From Streptomyces chattanoogensis (GTDB taxonomy: Bacteria; Actinomycetota; Actinomycetes; Streptomycetales; Streptomycetaceae): a stretch of DNA of 64,000 nt. The notes under the pieces were generated by a model, which saw only the letters and a list, made by a program, of their open reading frames with translations, was not told the DNA's origin and did not search any database. The DNA lies in the NCBI RefSeq assembly GCF_001294335.1, contig NZ_LGKG01000164.1, positions 1 through 64,000 of the forward strand, in the 5' to 3' direction. A program made the position numbers and the translations under genes. Of the stretch, positions 26,308-35,200 are shown one piece after another (the first letter of the stretch is position 1; each line of letters opens with the position of its first letter).

Positions 26308-27245
26308 CGTCCGGCCTCCTCGGGTTCGGTGAGGGCGAGGAACGCTGCCTCGAGCGGCGATACCAGGGGGCAGAGCTCGCGTACCGCGACGCCCGCCTGC
26401 ACCAGCCGCACCACCAGTTGGTCGAGGGCAGATGCCTGCGCGCGCACGACGAGCACCTTCGCGTCATATCGTGCCCCGGTGTCGTCGACAAGGCAGATCC
26501 CGGCCGTTTCGGCAGCCAGTTGGCGGGCGGCGTGCGCATCGGAGGTGCGAACCCGGTAGTCGAGTTCCTGCTCCTCGGCGGCCAGCTTGCTCAGCGGCCC
26601 GGAAAAGACGACCCGCCCGGCGGCGAGGATGGTGACGTCGGAGCACAGGGCCTCGAGGTCGTCCATGCGGTGACTGGAGAGCACGACGCTGGTGCCGTCC
26701 GTCGCGAGCCGGGTCAGGACGCCGTGTACGTGCCTTTTGCCGGCCGGGTCCAGCCCGTTGGACGGCTCGTCAAGCACCAGCAGCCGGGGCTTGGTGAGCA
26801 GCGCCGCGGCCAGCCCCAGCCGCTGTCGCATGCCGAGGGAGAAGCCGCGGGCCCGTTCGTCGGCGACATCGGTGAGCCCGACCTGCGCAAGCGCGTCGTC
26901 GATCGCCGTCGTCCGCGCGTCGTCACCGCGGAGAGCGGCCAGCGCGGCGAGGTTCTGCCGGGCGGTGAGCGAGGGGTAGAGACCGGGTCCGTCCACGAAG
27001 CCCGCGACACCGTCGGGAGCGTCGAGCGCCCGCCCGACCGGTGCACCCAGGATCTCGAGGCTGCCGCTGTCGGCGACGGCCAGACCCAGCAGGAGGCCGA
27101 GCAAGGTCGTCTTGCCGGCGCCGTTCGGTCCGACCAGGCCGTGAATCTGCCCCTGCGTCACATCCAGGTCGACGCCCTCGAGCGCGACGACATCACCGAA
27201 CCACTTGGTGATCCCGCGAGCCCGGACTGCGAGGAGTGCATCCAT
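26304..27245 (-). CDS. ABC transporter ATP-binding protein
   Basis: A 313-aa ATPase with Walker A GLVGPNGAGKTTLLGLLLGL (residues ~33-52), signature FSLGMRQRLGLAAAL, Walker B RLLVLDEPSNGLDPAGKRHV and the H-loop SSHRMDDLEALCSD. The C-terminal ~90 residues are the extension found in ABC-2 exporters. The ATG at 27245 follows GAAGGAGGGGACTC. First gene of an ATPase-permease-phosphoesterase operon; translation of the permease is coupled through a 4-bp overlap. Confidence 0.93.
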   Translation of the reverse strand: MDALLAVRARGITKWFGDVVALEGVDLDVTQGQIHGLVGPNGAGKTTLLGLLLGLAVADSGSLEILGAPVGRALDAPDGVAGFVDGPGLYPSLTARQNLAALAALRGDDARTTAIDDALAQVGLTDVADERARGFSLGMRQRLGLAAALLTKPRLLVLDEPSNGLDPAGKRHVHGVLTRLATDGTSVVLSSHRMDDLEALCSDVTILAAGRVVFSGPLSKLAAEEQELDYRVRTSDAHAARQLAAETAGICLVDDTGARYDAKVLVVRAQASALDQLVVRLVQAGVAVRELCPLVSPLEAAFLALTEPEEAGR

Positions 27246-27307
27246 GAGTCCCCTCCTTCGAAAACCTCAAGGACCGTAGATGCAGCGCACAACAACGATC
27301 AGGAGCA

Positions 27308-27336
27308 GTCAACTGAACGCTCATGAAACGGTTGAC
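27308..27336. promoter_or_regulatory. Inverted repeat GTCAAC-N17-GTTGAC upstream of the ABC operon
   Basis: The arms GTCAAC and GTTGAC are perfect inverted repeats, and a TCATGA palindrome lies between them. On the operon's strand the proximal arm reads GTTGAC(T), a possible -35 element, about 65-90 bp from the ATPase start, so this may be a promoter overlapped by an operator. Confidence 0.45.
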
Positions 27337-27490
27337 GACAGGCGCGCACCCCGACGATGCCCGAGCGCGCGCCGAGGAGCGCCGGGGGGATCGGCAGCGG
27401 CGGGCACGGTTGACGGCGCGGGCGCGTAGGAGAAGGTGCGGCACTCTGTGCGGATGCGTGGATGCCTGCCCGAAGAGCACGGGAGTCTCG

Positions 27491-28045
27491 TCAGCCGTGA
27501 CAGCGAACTGGCAGACGTACGGTGATCATCGCGGTCCGGTTCGCCGCGACCCTCCTGGGGCCTGCCGTCCCGGACACCCCGCCACCCGGCTTCCGCCACA
27601 ACAGCGAGTCCTTCCACCCGGTGTGCAGGTCCTCAGCGTCGACGATCGCGTCGCGAGGCACCGTGATCTCCGCCCTTCCGGTGCCGAGCTGCCACTCGAT
27701 GTCGACTACCGGATGTTCGATGACCGCCCGGGACAGGTCCAAGTGCACCCTTCCGAATGCGGACTCGACCTTCAGGCTCCGAGGTTCCCGCCATACGCCG
27801 CGACGCCGGATCCGTCCGCCGGCGACGGCAATCGTGGACGTGGTGCCCGCATTCTCCTCCGGGAGCGAGGCCAGTGCCGACTCGAGCTCGCTGTGCGTCT
27901 TGGCGGTGAGCACCTGGTGGAGGCGTTCGTCCAACTCCTCGTGCGGGATGTGCCCTTCGGCGTACGCCTCCTGCAGGCGCTGCACGGCCGTGTCGCGGTC
28001 GTCTTCTCTGACCAGTCGCGTCGGGTCTTCCGGCGGAGAGGTCAC
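27491..28045 (-). CDS. DUF1707 domain protein
   Basis: A 184-aa protein with an N-terminal DUF1707/SHOCT-like helix pair: RLVREDDRDTAVQRLQEAYA, EGHIPHEELDERLHQVLTAK and HSELESALASLPEE. The rest is beta-rich (SLKVESAFGRVHLDLSRAVI, DIEWQLGTGRAEITVPRDAI), similar to the LiaF/DUF2154-type C-terminal domain seen in envelope-stress proteins. No membrane segment is obvious. The start is uncertain: GTG at 28045 gives the usual family N-terminus but only a weak GAGCG ribosome site; an ATG at 28138 is in frame. Function is not established. Confidence 0.75.
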   Translation of the reverse strand: MTSPPEDPTRLVREDDRDTAVQRLQEAYAEGHIPHEELDERLHQVLTAKTHSELESALASLPEENAGTTSTIAVAGGRIRRRGVWREPRSLKVESAFGRVHLDLSRAVIEHPVVDIEWQLGTGRAEITVPRDAIVDAEDLHTGWKDSLLWRKPGGGVSGTAGPRRVAANRTAMITVRLPVRCHG

Positions 28046-28179
28046 CGTTTCGCTCTGGTGCTGTGCCGACGAGCGAACGCGCCAAGGTCCGCTAGGGGGC
28101 AAGGCATCCGAATGGGAAGGTCGGCCACTCGGCAGCATGGTGTTGATCGCCAAACCCGGCGAACCTATGCGGCTCAGCG

Positions 28180-29178
28180 TCATGCGTAGTGTTGCCGGCT
28201 GTCGTTCGGGCCGGGGCGGGCCCGCGAGCGGAAGGTGCGGCGGTAGGTGTCCGGGGGCACGCCGACGGTGCGGTTGAAGTGTCGGCGTAGCGTCGTGGCC
28301 GTGCCCATGCCGGTGGCTGCCGCGATGGCGTCGACACTGTCGTCGGTGGCCTCCAGCAACTCCTGGGCGTGGCGGATCCGCTGGGTCAGCAGCCACTGCA
28401 GCGGGGTGGTGCCGGTCACCGACCTGAAGTGGCGGCCGAGGTTGCGCGAGCTCATCCTTGCTTGGCGGGCCAGGTCTTCCACGGTCAGCGGATGGTCCAG
28501 CCGTTCGATCGCCCAGGGGAGCAGCTCGGCGAGCGGATGGTTGTCCCGGGCGGGCACCGGGGTGGTGACGAACTGGGCCTGGCCGCCGGCCCGATGGGGC
28601 GGAACGACCAGGCGGCGGGCAATCGCGTTGGAGGTCGACGAGCCGTGGTCGAGGCGGACGAGGTGCAGGCACAGGTCCATCGCGGCGGCCTTGCCGGCGG
28701 AGGTGAGCACGCTGCCGCTGTCCACGTAGAGCACGTCCGGGTCCACCTCCACCTGGGGGAAGCGGGCGCGCAGATCGCCGGCGTGCGCCCAGTGCGTGGT
28801 CGCGCGCCGTCCGTTCAGCAGCCCGGCGGCGGCCAGCACGAACGCGCCTGTGCAAAGGGAGGCCACGCGCGCGCCTGCCTCGTGGGCCGCGCGCACCGCG
28901 TCAACCAGGTCGGCGGGCGGATCCTCGTCGACGTCGGCCCAGCCAGGGACGATCACGGTGTCGGCGCGCGGGAGCCGGTCGAGCCCGTGGTCGGGGTCCA
29001 GCCGGAACCGGCCGACCTGCACGGCGCCCGGACCGCACAAGACGGTGTCGTACCAGGCGTCGGCCACGCCGGCCGGGCCGGCGCCGAAGACCTCGTACGC
29101 CACGGACAGTTCGAAGTGCAGCATCCCGTCGGTGACGGCCAGCGCGACAGTACTCACGTCCGTAATTGTACGGGTCAT
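28180..29178 (-). CDS. GlxA-family AraC-type transcriptional regulator
   Basis: A 332-aa regulator. Residues 1-190 are a DJ-1/PfpI-like domain (VSTVALAVTDGMLHFELSVA, DTVIVPGWADVDED, ARVASLCTGAFVLAAAGLLN with the nucleophile-elbow Cys, RATTHWAHAGDLRARFPQ). Residues ~215-315 are an AraC double HTH (HPLTVEDLARQARMSSRNLG and SVDAIAAATGMGTATTLRRH, then FNRTVGVPPDTYRRTF). Such regulators usually activate nearby metabolic genes. It is divergent from the saccharopine-dehydrogenase-like gene, with 79 bp between starts, so that gene is its probable target. Confidence 0.92.
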   Translation of the reverse strand: MTRTITDVSTVALAVTDGMLHFELSVAYEVFGAGPAGVADAWYDTVLCGPGAVQVGRFRLDPDHGLDRLPRADTVIVPGWADVDEDPPADLVDAVRAAHEAGARVASLCTGAFVLAAAGLLNGRRATTHWAHAGDLRARFPQVEVDPDVLYVDSGSVLTSAGKAAAMDLCLHLVRLDHGSSTSNAIARRLVVPPHRAGGQAQFVTTPVPARDNHPLAELLPWAIERLDHPLTVEDLARQARMSSRNLGRHFRSVTGTTPLQWLLTQRIRHAQELLEATDDSVDAIAAATGMGTATTLRRHFNRTVGVPPDTYRRTFRSRARPGPNDSRQHYA

Positions 29179-29257
29179 GGCGTTCCAGACACTCGTGTGG
29201 GAGGCCCGCCATCGTCAGGATGTCCACAGCAGATCATTTGATGACGAGGGGGAACCC

Positions 29258-30283
29258 ATGGGATCGAAGGTGACGGTGTTCGGCGCGTACGGGCACACCG
29301 GGCGCTTTGTGGTGGCGCAGCTGCTGGAGCGCGGGTTCGTCCCGGTTCTCTCCGGCCGCGACACCCACAAGCTGCAGGCACTGGCGGCGTCTCATCCCGG
29401 GCTCGACGCCCGCCCGGCGTCGGCCGGCGACCCGGATTCGCTCGACCGCGCGCTGGCCGGCGCGAAGGCCGTGATCAACTGTGCCGGGCCGTTCGCCGCG
29501 ACTGCCGCTCCCGTGATCGAGGCGGCGCTGCGCGTCGGAATCCCGTATGTGGATGTGGCGGCGGAAATCGAGGCCATCGTCGATACGTTCGAGGACTTCA
29601 CGGACCGCGCCCGCGCCGCAGGAGCGGTGATCGTCCCCGCGATGGCCTTCTACGGCGGCCTCGGCGACCTGTTGGCCACCGCGGCGATGGGCGACTGGAC
29701 GACGGCCGACGAGGCGCACATCGCCTACGCGCTGAGCAGTTGGCACCCCACCGCCGGAACGCGCGCCACGAGCTCGGTCTCCCGGCAGCGGCGGAACGGC
29801 CAACGCTTCGTCTACACCAACGGGCGGTTGGAGTACCGCAACGACGACCCGCCGACCCTGGAGTGGCCCTTTCCCGACCCGATGGGCACCCGGGCCGTCA
29901 TCGGGGAGTTCACGATGGCCGACGTCGTCACCGTCCCCAGCCACCTGTCCATCCCCGAGGTACGCACCCACATGACGGTCGAGGCAGCCAGGGACGTGCT
30001 GGCCCCGGACACGCCGACGCCAGCTGCGGTCGACGAACGCGGGCGGTCCGCGCAGACCTTCCTCGTCGATGCCGTCGTGCGCTCCGGCGACGTGGAACGG
30101 CGTGCCGTGGCGGGGGGACAGGACATCTACGCTGTCAGCGCGCCGCTCGCGGTCGAAGCGGTACACCGCATCCTCACGAGACAGACCAGCACGGTCGGTG
30201 TCACCGCCGCCGGCGAGATCTTCGACGCGCCCGACTTCCTCCGTGCCTTGTCCTCGCACATCTCCGTCGAACTGCCTCAGTAG
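29258..30283 (+). CDS. Saccharopine dehydrogenase-like NAD(P)-binding oxidoreductase
   Basis: A 341-aa Rossmann-fold protein beginning KVTVFGAYGHTGRFVVAQLL, with the GAxGxTG dinucleotide loop, then VPVLSGRDTHKLQALAA and GAKAVINCAGPFAATAAPVI, the pattern of saccharopine-dehydrogenase-like reductases. YVDVAAEIEAIVDTFEDF and VPAMAFYGGLGDLLATAAMG follow. The C-terminal half is the catalytic/dimer domain. The ATG at 29258 follows GAGGGGG. The substrate is unknown; the family includes lysine-pathway enzymes and trans-acting enoyl reductases. Divergent from the GlxA-type regulator. Confidence 0.85.
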   Translation: MGSKVTVFGAYGHTGRFVVAQLLERGFVPVLSGRDTHKLQALAASHPGLDARPASAGDPDSLDRALAGAKAVINCAGPFAATAAPVIEAALRVGIPYVDVAAEIEAIVDTFEDFTDRARAAGAVIVPAMAFYGGLGDLLATAAMGDWTTADEAHIAYALSSWHPTAGTRATSSVSRQRRNGQRFVYTNGRLEYRNDDPPTLEWPFPDPMGTRAVIGEFTMADVVTVPSHLSIPEVRTHMTVEAARDVLAPDTPTPAAVDERGRSAQTFLVDAVVRSGDVERRAVAGGQDIYAVSAPLAVEAVHRILTRQTSTVGVTAAGEIFDAPDFLRALSSHISVELPQ

Positions 30284-30405
30284 TGCGTCCCGTCCGCCGA
30301 AGTGGTCGACATCCAGGCGATCGGCCGCGGCACCACCGTCGCGGTCAGCGGCTTGCAGAACGCGTTGCGGGACATCTCAGCGGCTTCGAAGTCACTGCGT
30401 ACGGT
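30277..30405 (-). pseudogene. Flavin reductase-like protein, N-terminal relic
   Basis: The minus strand encodes VRSDFEAAEMSRNAFCKPLT then ATVVPRPIAWMSTTSADGTH and stops. The VVPRPIAWVSTxxADGxxN block begins FMN-binding split-barrel flavin reductases. The remaining ~150 residues are missing; the frame runs into the 3' end of the convergent oxidoreductase gene. Confidence 0.65.
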
Positions 30406-30569
30406 GATCGGTATCCACACCGGCGGCCGCGGATCGTACAGCGGATCCACGGCGCCACGCCTGGGCCTCAACCATCGACTGCGTCGCACTGAGCGATCCG
30501 CTGCGCCTGGTCTGGCACTCGATGCGCGAGGCCAGGCACTCCCGCAACATCACCATGAACAAGCCCCGC

Positions 30570-30980
30570 ACCCGCCCGTCGCCGGGCAACCACGACTACC
30601 ACACGTCGGGCGCCTCGGGATACTTCAACTACTTCGGCGCCAACCATGCACCCGACACCTCGACCGGCCCACTCGTCCAGGCGCTGTACGACAACAACGC
30701 CGAGGTGATCGCCACCGGCCACAACCACCAGTACGAGCGGTTCGCACCCATGAACCCGAGCGGGCAGCTCGACAACGCTCGCGGCATCCGGCACTTCGTC
30801 GCCGGCATGGGCGGCGCCAGCCACTACAGCTTTGGCACCATCCTGCCCAACAGCCAGGCCCGCAACAGCGACACCTATGGCGTGCTCAAGTTCACCCTGC
30901 ACGCCAACAGCTACGACTGGCAGTTCGTCCCCGAGGCGGGCAAGACCTACTCCGACAGCGGCACCACCACCTGCCACTGA
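30570..30980 (+). pseudogene. Metallophosphoesterase (secreted phosphatase type), C-terminal relic
   Basis: About 136 codons read SPGNHDYHTSGASGYFNYFG, then PLVQALYDNNAEVIATGHNH and QYERFAPMNPSGQLDNARGI, ending in a TGA at 30978. GNHD and GHNHxYER are two of the metal-ligand motifs of calcineurin-like phosphoesterases. The N-terminal half with the first Asp/His motifs is absent, and the junction between NYFG and the next motif seems shortened compared with full-length relatives. Upstream frames give no intact start, so it is almost certainly a decayed gene. Confidence 0.75.
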
Positions 30981-31238
30981 CTGCGCACGCCTGAGCACGA
31001 CGCGGGGCTGTCCCAGGCGTCACCGCGGCCGGCCCCGCCTTCCGTGGGGAACAGCACGCGCCGGGCCACCGATGATCCGGGGCAGCCGGCCGCAGGCCGT
31101 CAGGAACGAGCGCGAAATTCAGGCTGATGGACCGCTTGTGGTCCTCGGAAATCGCCGGGTTGAGGTCCCGTTGCCCGCAGCGACCCTGGACAGTCCGGAG
31201 GGGCCGGTAGCGGCGCCCCGGAGCGGATGGTCCTGTTA

Positions 31239-31445
31239 CTACCGGGGCTCACTACACGCCGGCGAGGCCGCGCGGGTCGCACCCACCTCAATCGCCAGGT
31301 ATTTCGCGCCTGCGATGTGCACGCCTCCCGCACGCAACACTGCGGGGTCGTCGAACCCGGCCTTGATTTGCCCACAAGGTTGCCCTCCACGTGGGAATGG
31401 GCCGACCGCAGTGACAAGGTAGTGACCATCGGGAGCCAACCTCAT
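31239..31445 (-). CDS. Small profilin-like protein or profilin relic (68 aa)
   Basis: From the ATG at 31445 the frame gives RLAPDGHYLVTAVGPFPRGG, QIKAGFDDPAVLRAGGVHIA and GAKYLAIEV before a TAG. The middle resembles the profilin core in which a helix, GFxxPxxLxxxGlHIxGxKYxxL(R), precedes DDRSIYGRKG. Here the sequence departs from the family after EVG; another frame continues RGLAGV, as expected after a frameshift. An AAGGAG lies 13 bases before the ATG, a long spacing. It is therefore either a short gene or the decayed remainder of a bacterial profilin-like gene. The resemblance is by eye only. Confidence 0.4.
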   Translation of the reverse strand: MRLAPDGHYLVTAVGPFPRGGQPCGQIKAGFDDPAVLRAGGVHIAGAKYLAIEVGATRAASPACSEPR

Positions 31446-31544
31446 GGCACGCTGGCGACTCCTTCTTGTTGAAAGCGCCTCAACTGGGGACTTCAGAGTC
31501 TTAGTTGACGCATGGGGAACACAGGTATCCAAGGAGACACGAGC

Positions 31545-31943
31545 ATGAAGCTTGGCCTGAAGCGGTTCGCGGTGATCGGCGCGCTGGGTGTGGCCTCGGC
31601 GGCACTGGCAGCGTCCCCGGCGTTCGCGAAGAGCGACATCTCGATCCAGGCGACTCCCCACACGGCGCATGTCGGCCACGTCGTGAAGGTGCACGGCCAG
31701 GGTGGGGACGACGCCGAGGAGTACACCACGCTCGTCATACAGGAGAGGTCTGGCAGGCCCGGCCACTGGGGCCATTGGCGGGCTGTAAAGCGGGATTTCA
31801 GCGGCGATGCGCGCGCGAACGTCAAGGTCAGGCACACGGGCGAGCTGCAGTTCCGTTCGGTGCTGTACTCGACCGACAAGCACCACCAGCACGCGAAGAA
31901 GGACCGCGTATCTGCGCCGGTGACTATCCACGTCGTCCGCTAG
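31545..31943 (+). CDS. Small secreted protein, Ig-like or beta-sandwich (132 aa)
   Basis: A Sec signal peptide is clear: KLGLKRFAVIGALGVASAAL then AASPAFA, with probable cleavage before KSDIS (about residue 28). The mature ~105 residues are beta-rich and His-rich, with HVGHVVKVHGQGGDD, TTLVIQERSGRPGHWGHWRA and VLYSTDKHHQHAKK. The VGxxVxVxGxG pattern is that of Ig-like folds in secreted Streptomyces proteins. The His-rich segments could bind metal, which is inference. The ATG at 31545 follows AAGGAGACACGAGC. It is divergent from the profilin-like ORF. Confidence 0.8.
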   Translation: MKLGLKRFAVIGALGVASAALAASPAFAKSDISIQATPHTAHVGHVVKVHGQGGDDAEEYTTLVIQERSGRPGHWGHWRAVKRDFSGDARANVKVRHTGELQFRSVLYSTDKHHQHAKKDRVSAPVTIHVVR

Positions 31944-31994
31944 AGCGTTTCCCTTTGGCGCGCTGAGCAGTTGATCGGTTGCGTCTGCCCGGCC

Positions 31995-32229
31995 GGCCCG
32001 GCCCTGGCAGCGGCCAGCAGTCATCACGTGTTCGGGTAAGGAAAGCGGACGGGCGCGGTAACGCGGCAGCGGCCTGGGACCGCGCCCGCCGTAGCCGGGC
32101 CGATACGGTCCGGCCGCCTCGTCGTGGGCGGTCATCTCGCCCTTCACCCGCAGCACATGGCCAAACGCGCGGTCTTCCAGACCATGGCGGACCAGCGTGC
32201 CGTCCTCACCGACGGCCCGCCGGCCGTCG
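31995..32229 (-). pseudogene. IS701-family transposase internal relic
   Basis: The minus strand reads VGEDGTLVRHGLEDRAFGHV, LRVKGEMTAHDEAAGPYRPG and RGPRPLPRYRARPLSLPEHV, matching the central part of IS701 DDE transposases (adfRxGLexRGLxYvLqVkGemtAh ... YGGLGPRPLPRYR). Neither end is present. It starts directly at the 3' end of the giant operon, so an insertion or deletion may define the operon's right boundary on that strand. Confidence 0.75.
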
Positions 32230-35200
32230 TCAGGCGGGGAAGGTCAGCTCCGTGGTGGGAATCCACAGGTCGCGGATGGTGAGCAGGGGCATCTGCTGTC
32301 CGGCCCCGAAGAGGTCGAGACCGAGGATGATCCGCGAGGTGCCGTCCCGGCGAGGCTTTTGCGTGCGGACGAACTCCTCGACGGCGTCCGTCAGTTTCCG
32401 GGACCAGGTGGCGTCGGCTGTCGGTGAGGCGTCGATCGAGGTCAGTGGCAGCAGGGCGATGGGCAGGATGGTCAGCGGGAGGCCCGGAGCGGGAGCGACC
32501 GCGTAGGCGTAGGCGGCGGTCATCTTCGCCGTCAGCCGACGGCCGTCAGCCCCGGTGAACAGGGCCTTGAAGAAGCCGTCCAGATGGTCCTGGAGCCGTG
32601 CGGGCCGCCCCTGGGTCCCGAACCGGTACGCGGCATGGAACAGCAGCGGGACGACCGGGGCGGCGGCCCGCACCTCGGGTGTGCTGAAGCGGAACTCCGG
32701 CTCCACGACGTCCGCGTTGCGTTCGACGTGGAGCTGCCCGGATGCCTCCTGGTCACGGAAGATGTCGCGGGGACCGAACTCCAGGGCGCACTCCGCCGGA
32801 GCCGCCGCATAGCGGAGGTACGTGCCGGGCGTACCGCGGCGCCGGTAGTGCCAGGAGCGCTGGACGCCCTGCGGCGGATCCGTCGCCACCGGCTCGTACT
32901 CGGCGCCGAGCAGTACGGCGGGCGGGGTGACGCCGGCCGCGCAGCGCAGGTCCATCCGGGCCCGGCCGTCCGTCTCCTCGGCCAGCCGCAGCCACACCTG
33001 GACGGTCTCCGAGGTGTCCTCCGGTGCGGCGGCGGACGGCTGCGCCGGTGGGGTCGCAGGCGGGGACGCCCACCGCTCGTACGCCGTGGCGACCGCGCCG
33101 AGCAGGGTCTCGAACGCCTGGAGCGCCGCGCGTGCGGTGAGCACGTCGGTGTCGTTGGGCTTGCTGCGGGCACCGACCGGCCGCAGATGGCGGTCGAGGT
33201 CCGCGGCGATCGCCGGATGGCTGGTGACGAAATCGGCGAGGGCGGCCCTCAGGGGTGTGTCCACGTCCTCGGGGGCCTCGGCCTCCTGGGCGGCCGTGCT
33301 GCCGCCGAACCGGACCGTCGCGTCGAGCCAGTCCTGTGCGGCGCTGCGGTAGGAGTAGCCCAGCGCATAGGTCCACAAGGGGAGTTTGTCCGGCGTACCG
33401 GGCTTGGCGGCGGGGCGGCCGGACTGGGCGGTGATGGACGGCGGTTGCGGAAGGGCGCGCAGCACCACGGGGAAGGTGACCGTGCCGAGCGCCTTGGTGA
33501 CCGCCCCGCTGACGAAGGTGATCCAACGGGCGTCGCGGTAACCGTCGATCCCGGGAACGTCCCGGATGTCGTGTTCCAGATGCGTGATCTCGTAGGTCAC
33601 GTCCAGGGGCACGGAGGCGTGTTCGGTCAGGCTCTTGGATTCGAAGAGGAATGCCAGGTACGAGGTGCTGGTGTGCTCACCGGGCCCGCGAAGGGGCACC
33701 TTGGCGGAGGAGAGTGCATAGCTCTTCGCGGTGTCCGTGGAGGCTTCCTCGCCGTGCGGCGGTGCCGCCATCGGCTGGCCGTAGAAGCGCGGGGGCGCGG
33801 CGACCCCGGGCGGCAGGCCATGGGCCCGGGCATGATCGGCCTTCAGCACCGCGACGCAGGTGACGGAGTAGGCGGCGGCGAGATGGTCGAGTAGCGCCTC
33901 GTGCAGCTTCTCGCCGGCCGCGGTGCGGGCCGCGCCGCTGGTGTCGAACGGCGCGCCGGGCGACACCGGCAGCACACTCGCGGCGATGGCCCCGGCGAGC
34001 TTCTTCTTGTGACCGAGGATCCTGCCGAGCAGCCCGTCCCGTTCCGGATGATCGATACCGGCCAGCCGGTCGAGGACGAACGCGGGCGAGGTGAACGTGG
34101 GGGCGAGCAGCGCGTCGACGGCGGCCAGTGCCTGGCGCGCCCAGACATTCGGATCCGCTCCGCGCAGGGTGAGCGTCTTCTTCTGTCCGGGGCGCAGTCC
34201 CTTGCCTGTCTCGTACCGGGAGACCTCGGCCGTCAGGTCGCACAGGGCGGTGGCGAGCGGCTTGGGCGCGAAGAAAGCGGCGGCGGAACCGCTCGGGAGG
34301 TCGCAGCCCAGACCGGCTTCCGGAGAGCCCGGACGGGCCAGCCGCACCGCCCACAGGGTGCGGTCCCGTTCGCTGTCCTTGCCAGGCGTGGCACTGGACG
34401 TGCCCAGCCGGAGCACGGACGTGGCGGTGGTGAACGCCTTCTCGAAGTCCTCGGCGAAGATGCGCAGATCACTGTGCCGGGCGACGTGCGGGGCGATCTC
34501 CGTGTGGTCGGTGAGCGCGCCGCTGACCCGCAGAGCCGGGTCGGCCAGTGCGGACTGCCGGGTGAGCTCGAAGCCGACCTTCAGCGGGATGATCTCGTCC
34601 TCGCGGAGTGCGTCCGGCGGTACGGGGAAGCTCAGCGTCACCGACGGCCGACCGGTGGCCGAGGTCCCGGCGGCACGGTGAGAGACGTGGACGAGGCAGT
34701 CGGCGACGAACTTCCGCACCGTGTCGGCCTGCGCGGTGCTGAGCGCGGTGCCGGGGTCCTTCAGCAGGGAGCTGAGGACACGGAACCCGACCGCGTACCC
34801 GCTCACCTCCGGCACCGCGGCGCCGTCGTAGTTCTGGACGAGCTGGAAGTACAGCAGCCGGAAGGCCCGCAGGTCCTTGACCGCGGCCTCCCGGCCGCCC
34901 GCGTACGCCTCGGTCTGCAGCTCCAGACTGACCGACAGTTCCGGGCCGTTCGCCCCCGCACGGTAGGTGTAGGCCGTGTGCACATGCGGCCACTGGGACA
35001 GGCCGATCAGCGCATCGGTGTACTGGACGGGCAGCGGAATCTCATCCACCGGACGGACGTGGGTGCCGGCGGCGAGAGTGTTCCCGAAGATGTCGAGCCA
35101 GCGCGTGCCGAACTGGGTGAGGGTGCCGACGCCGGCGTACGGGTTGGCGGACCGCGCCGGGAGCTGCGGGTCGCCGGGGGCGGGCGCCGGGTTGACCTTC

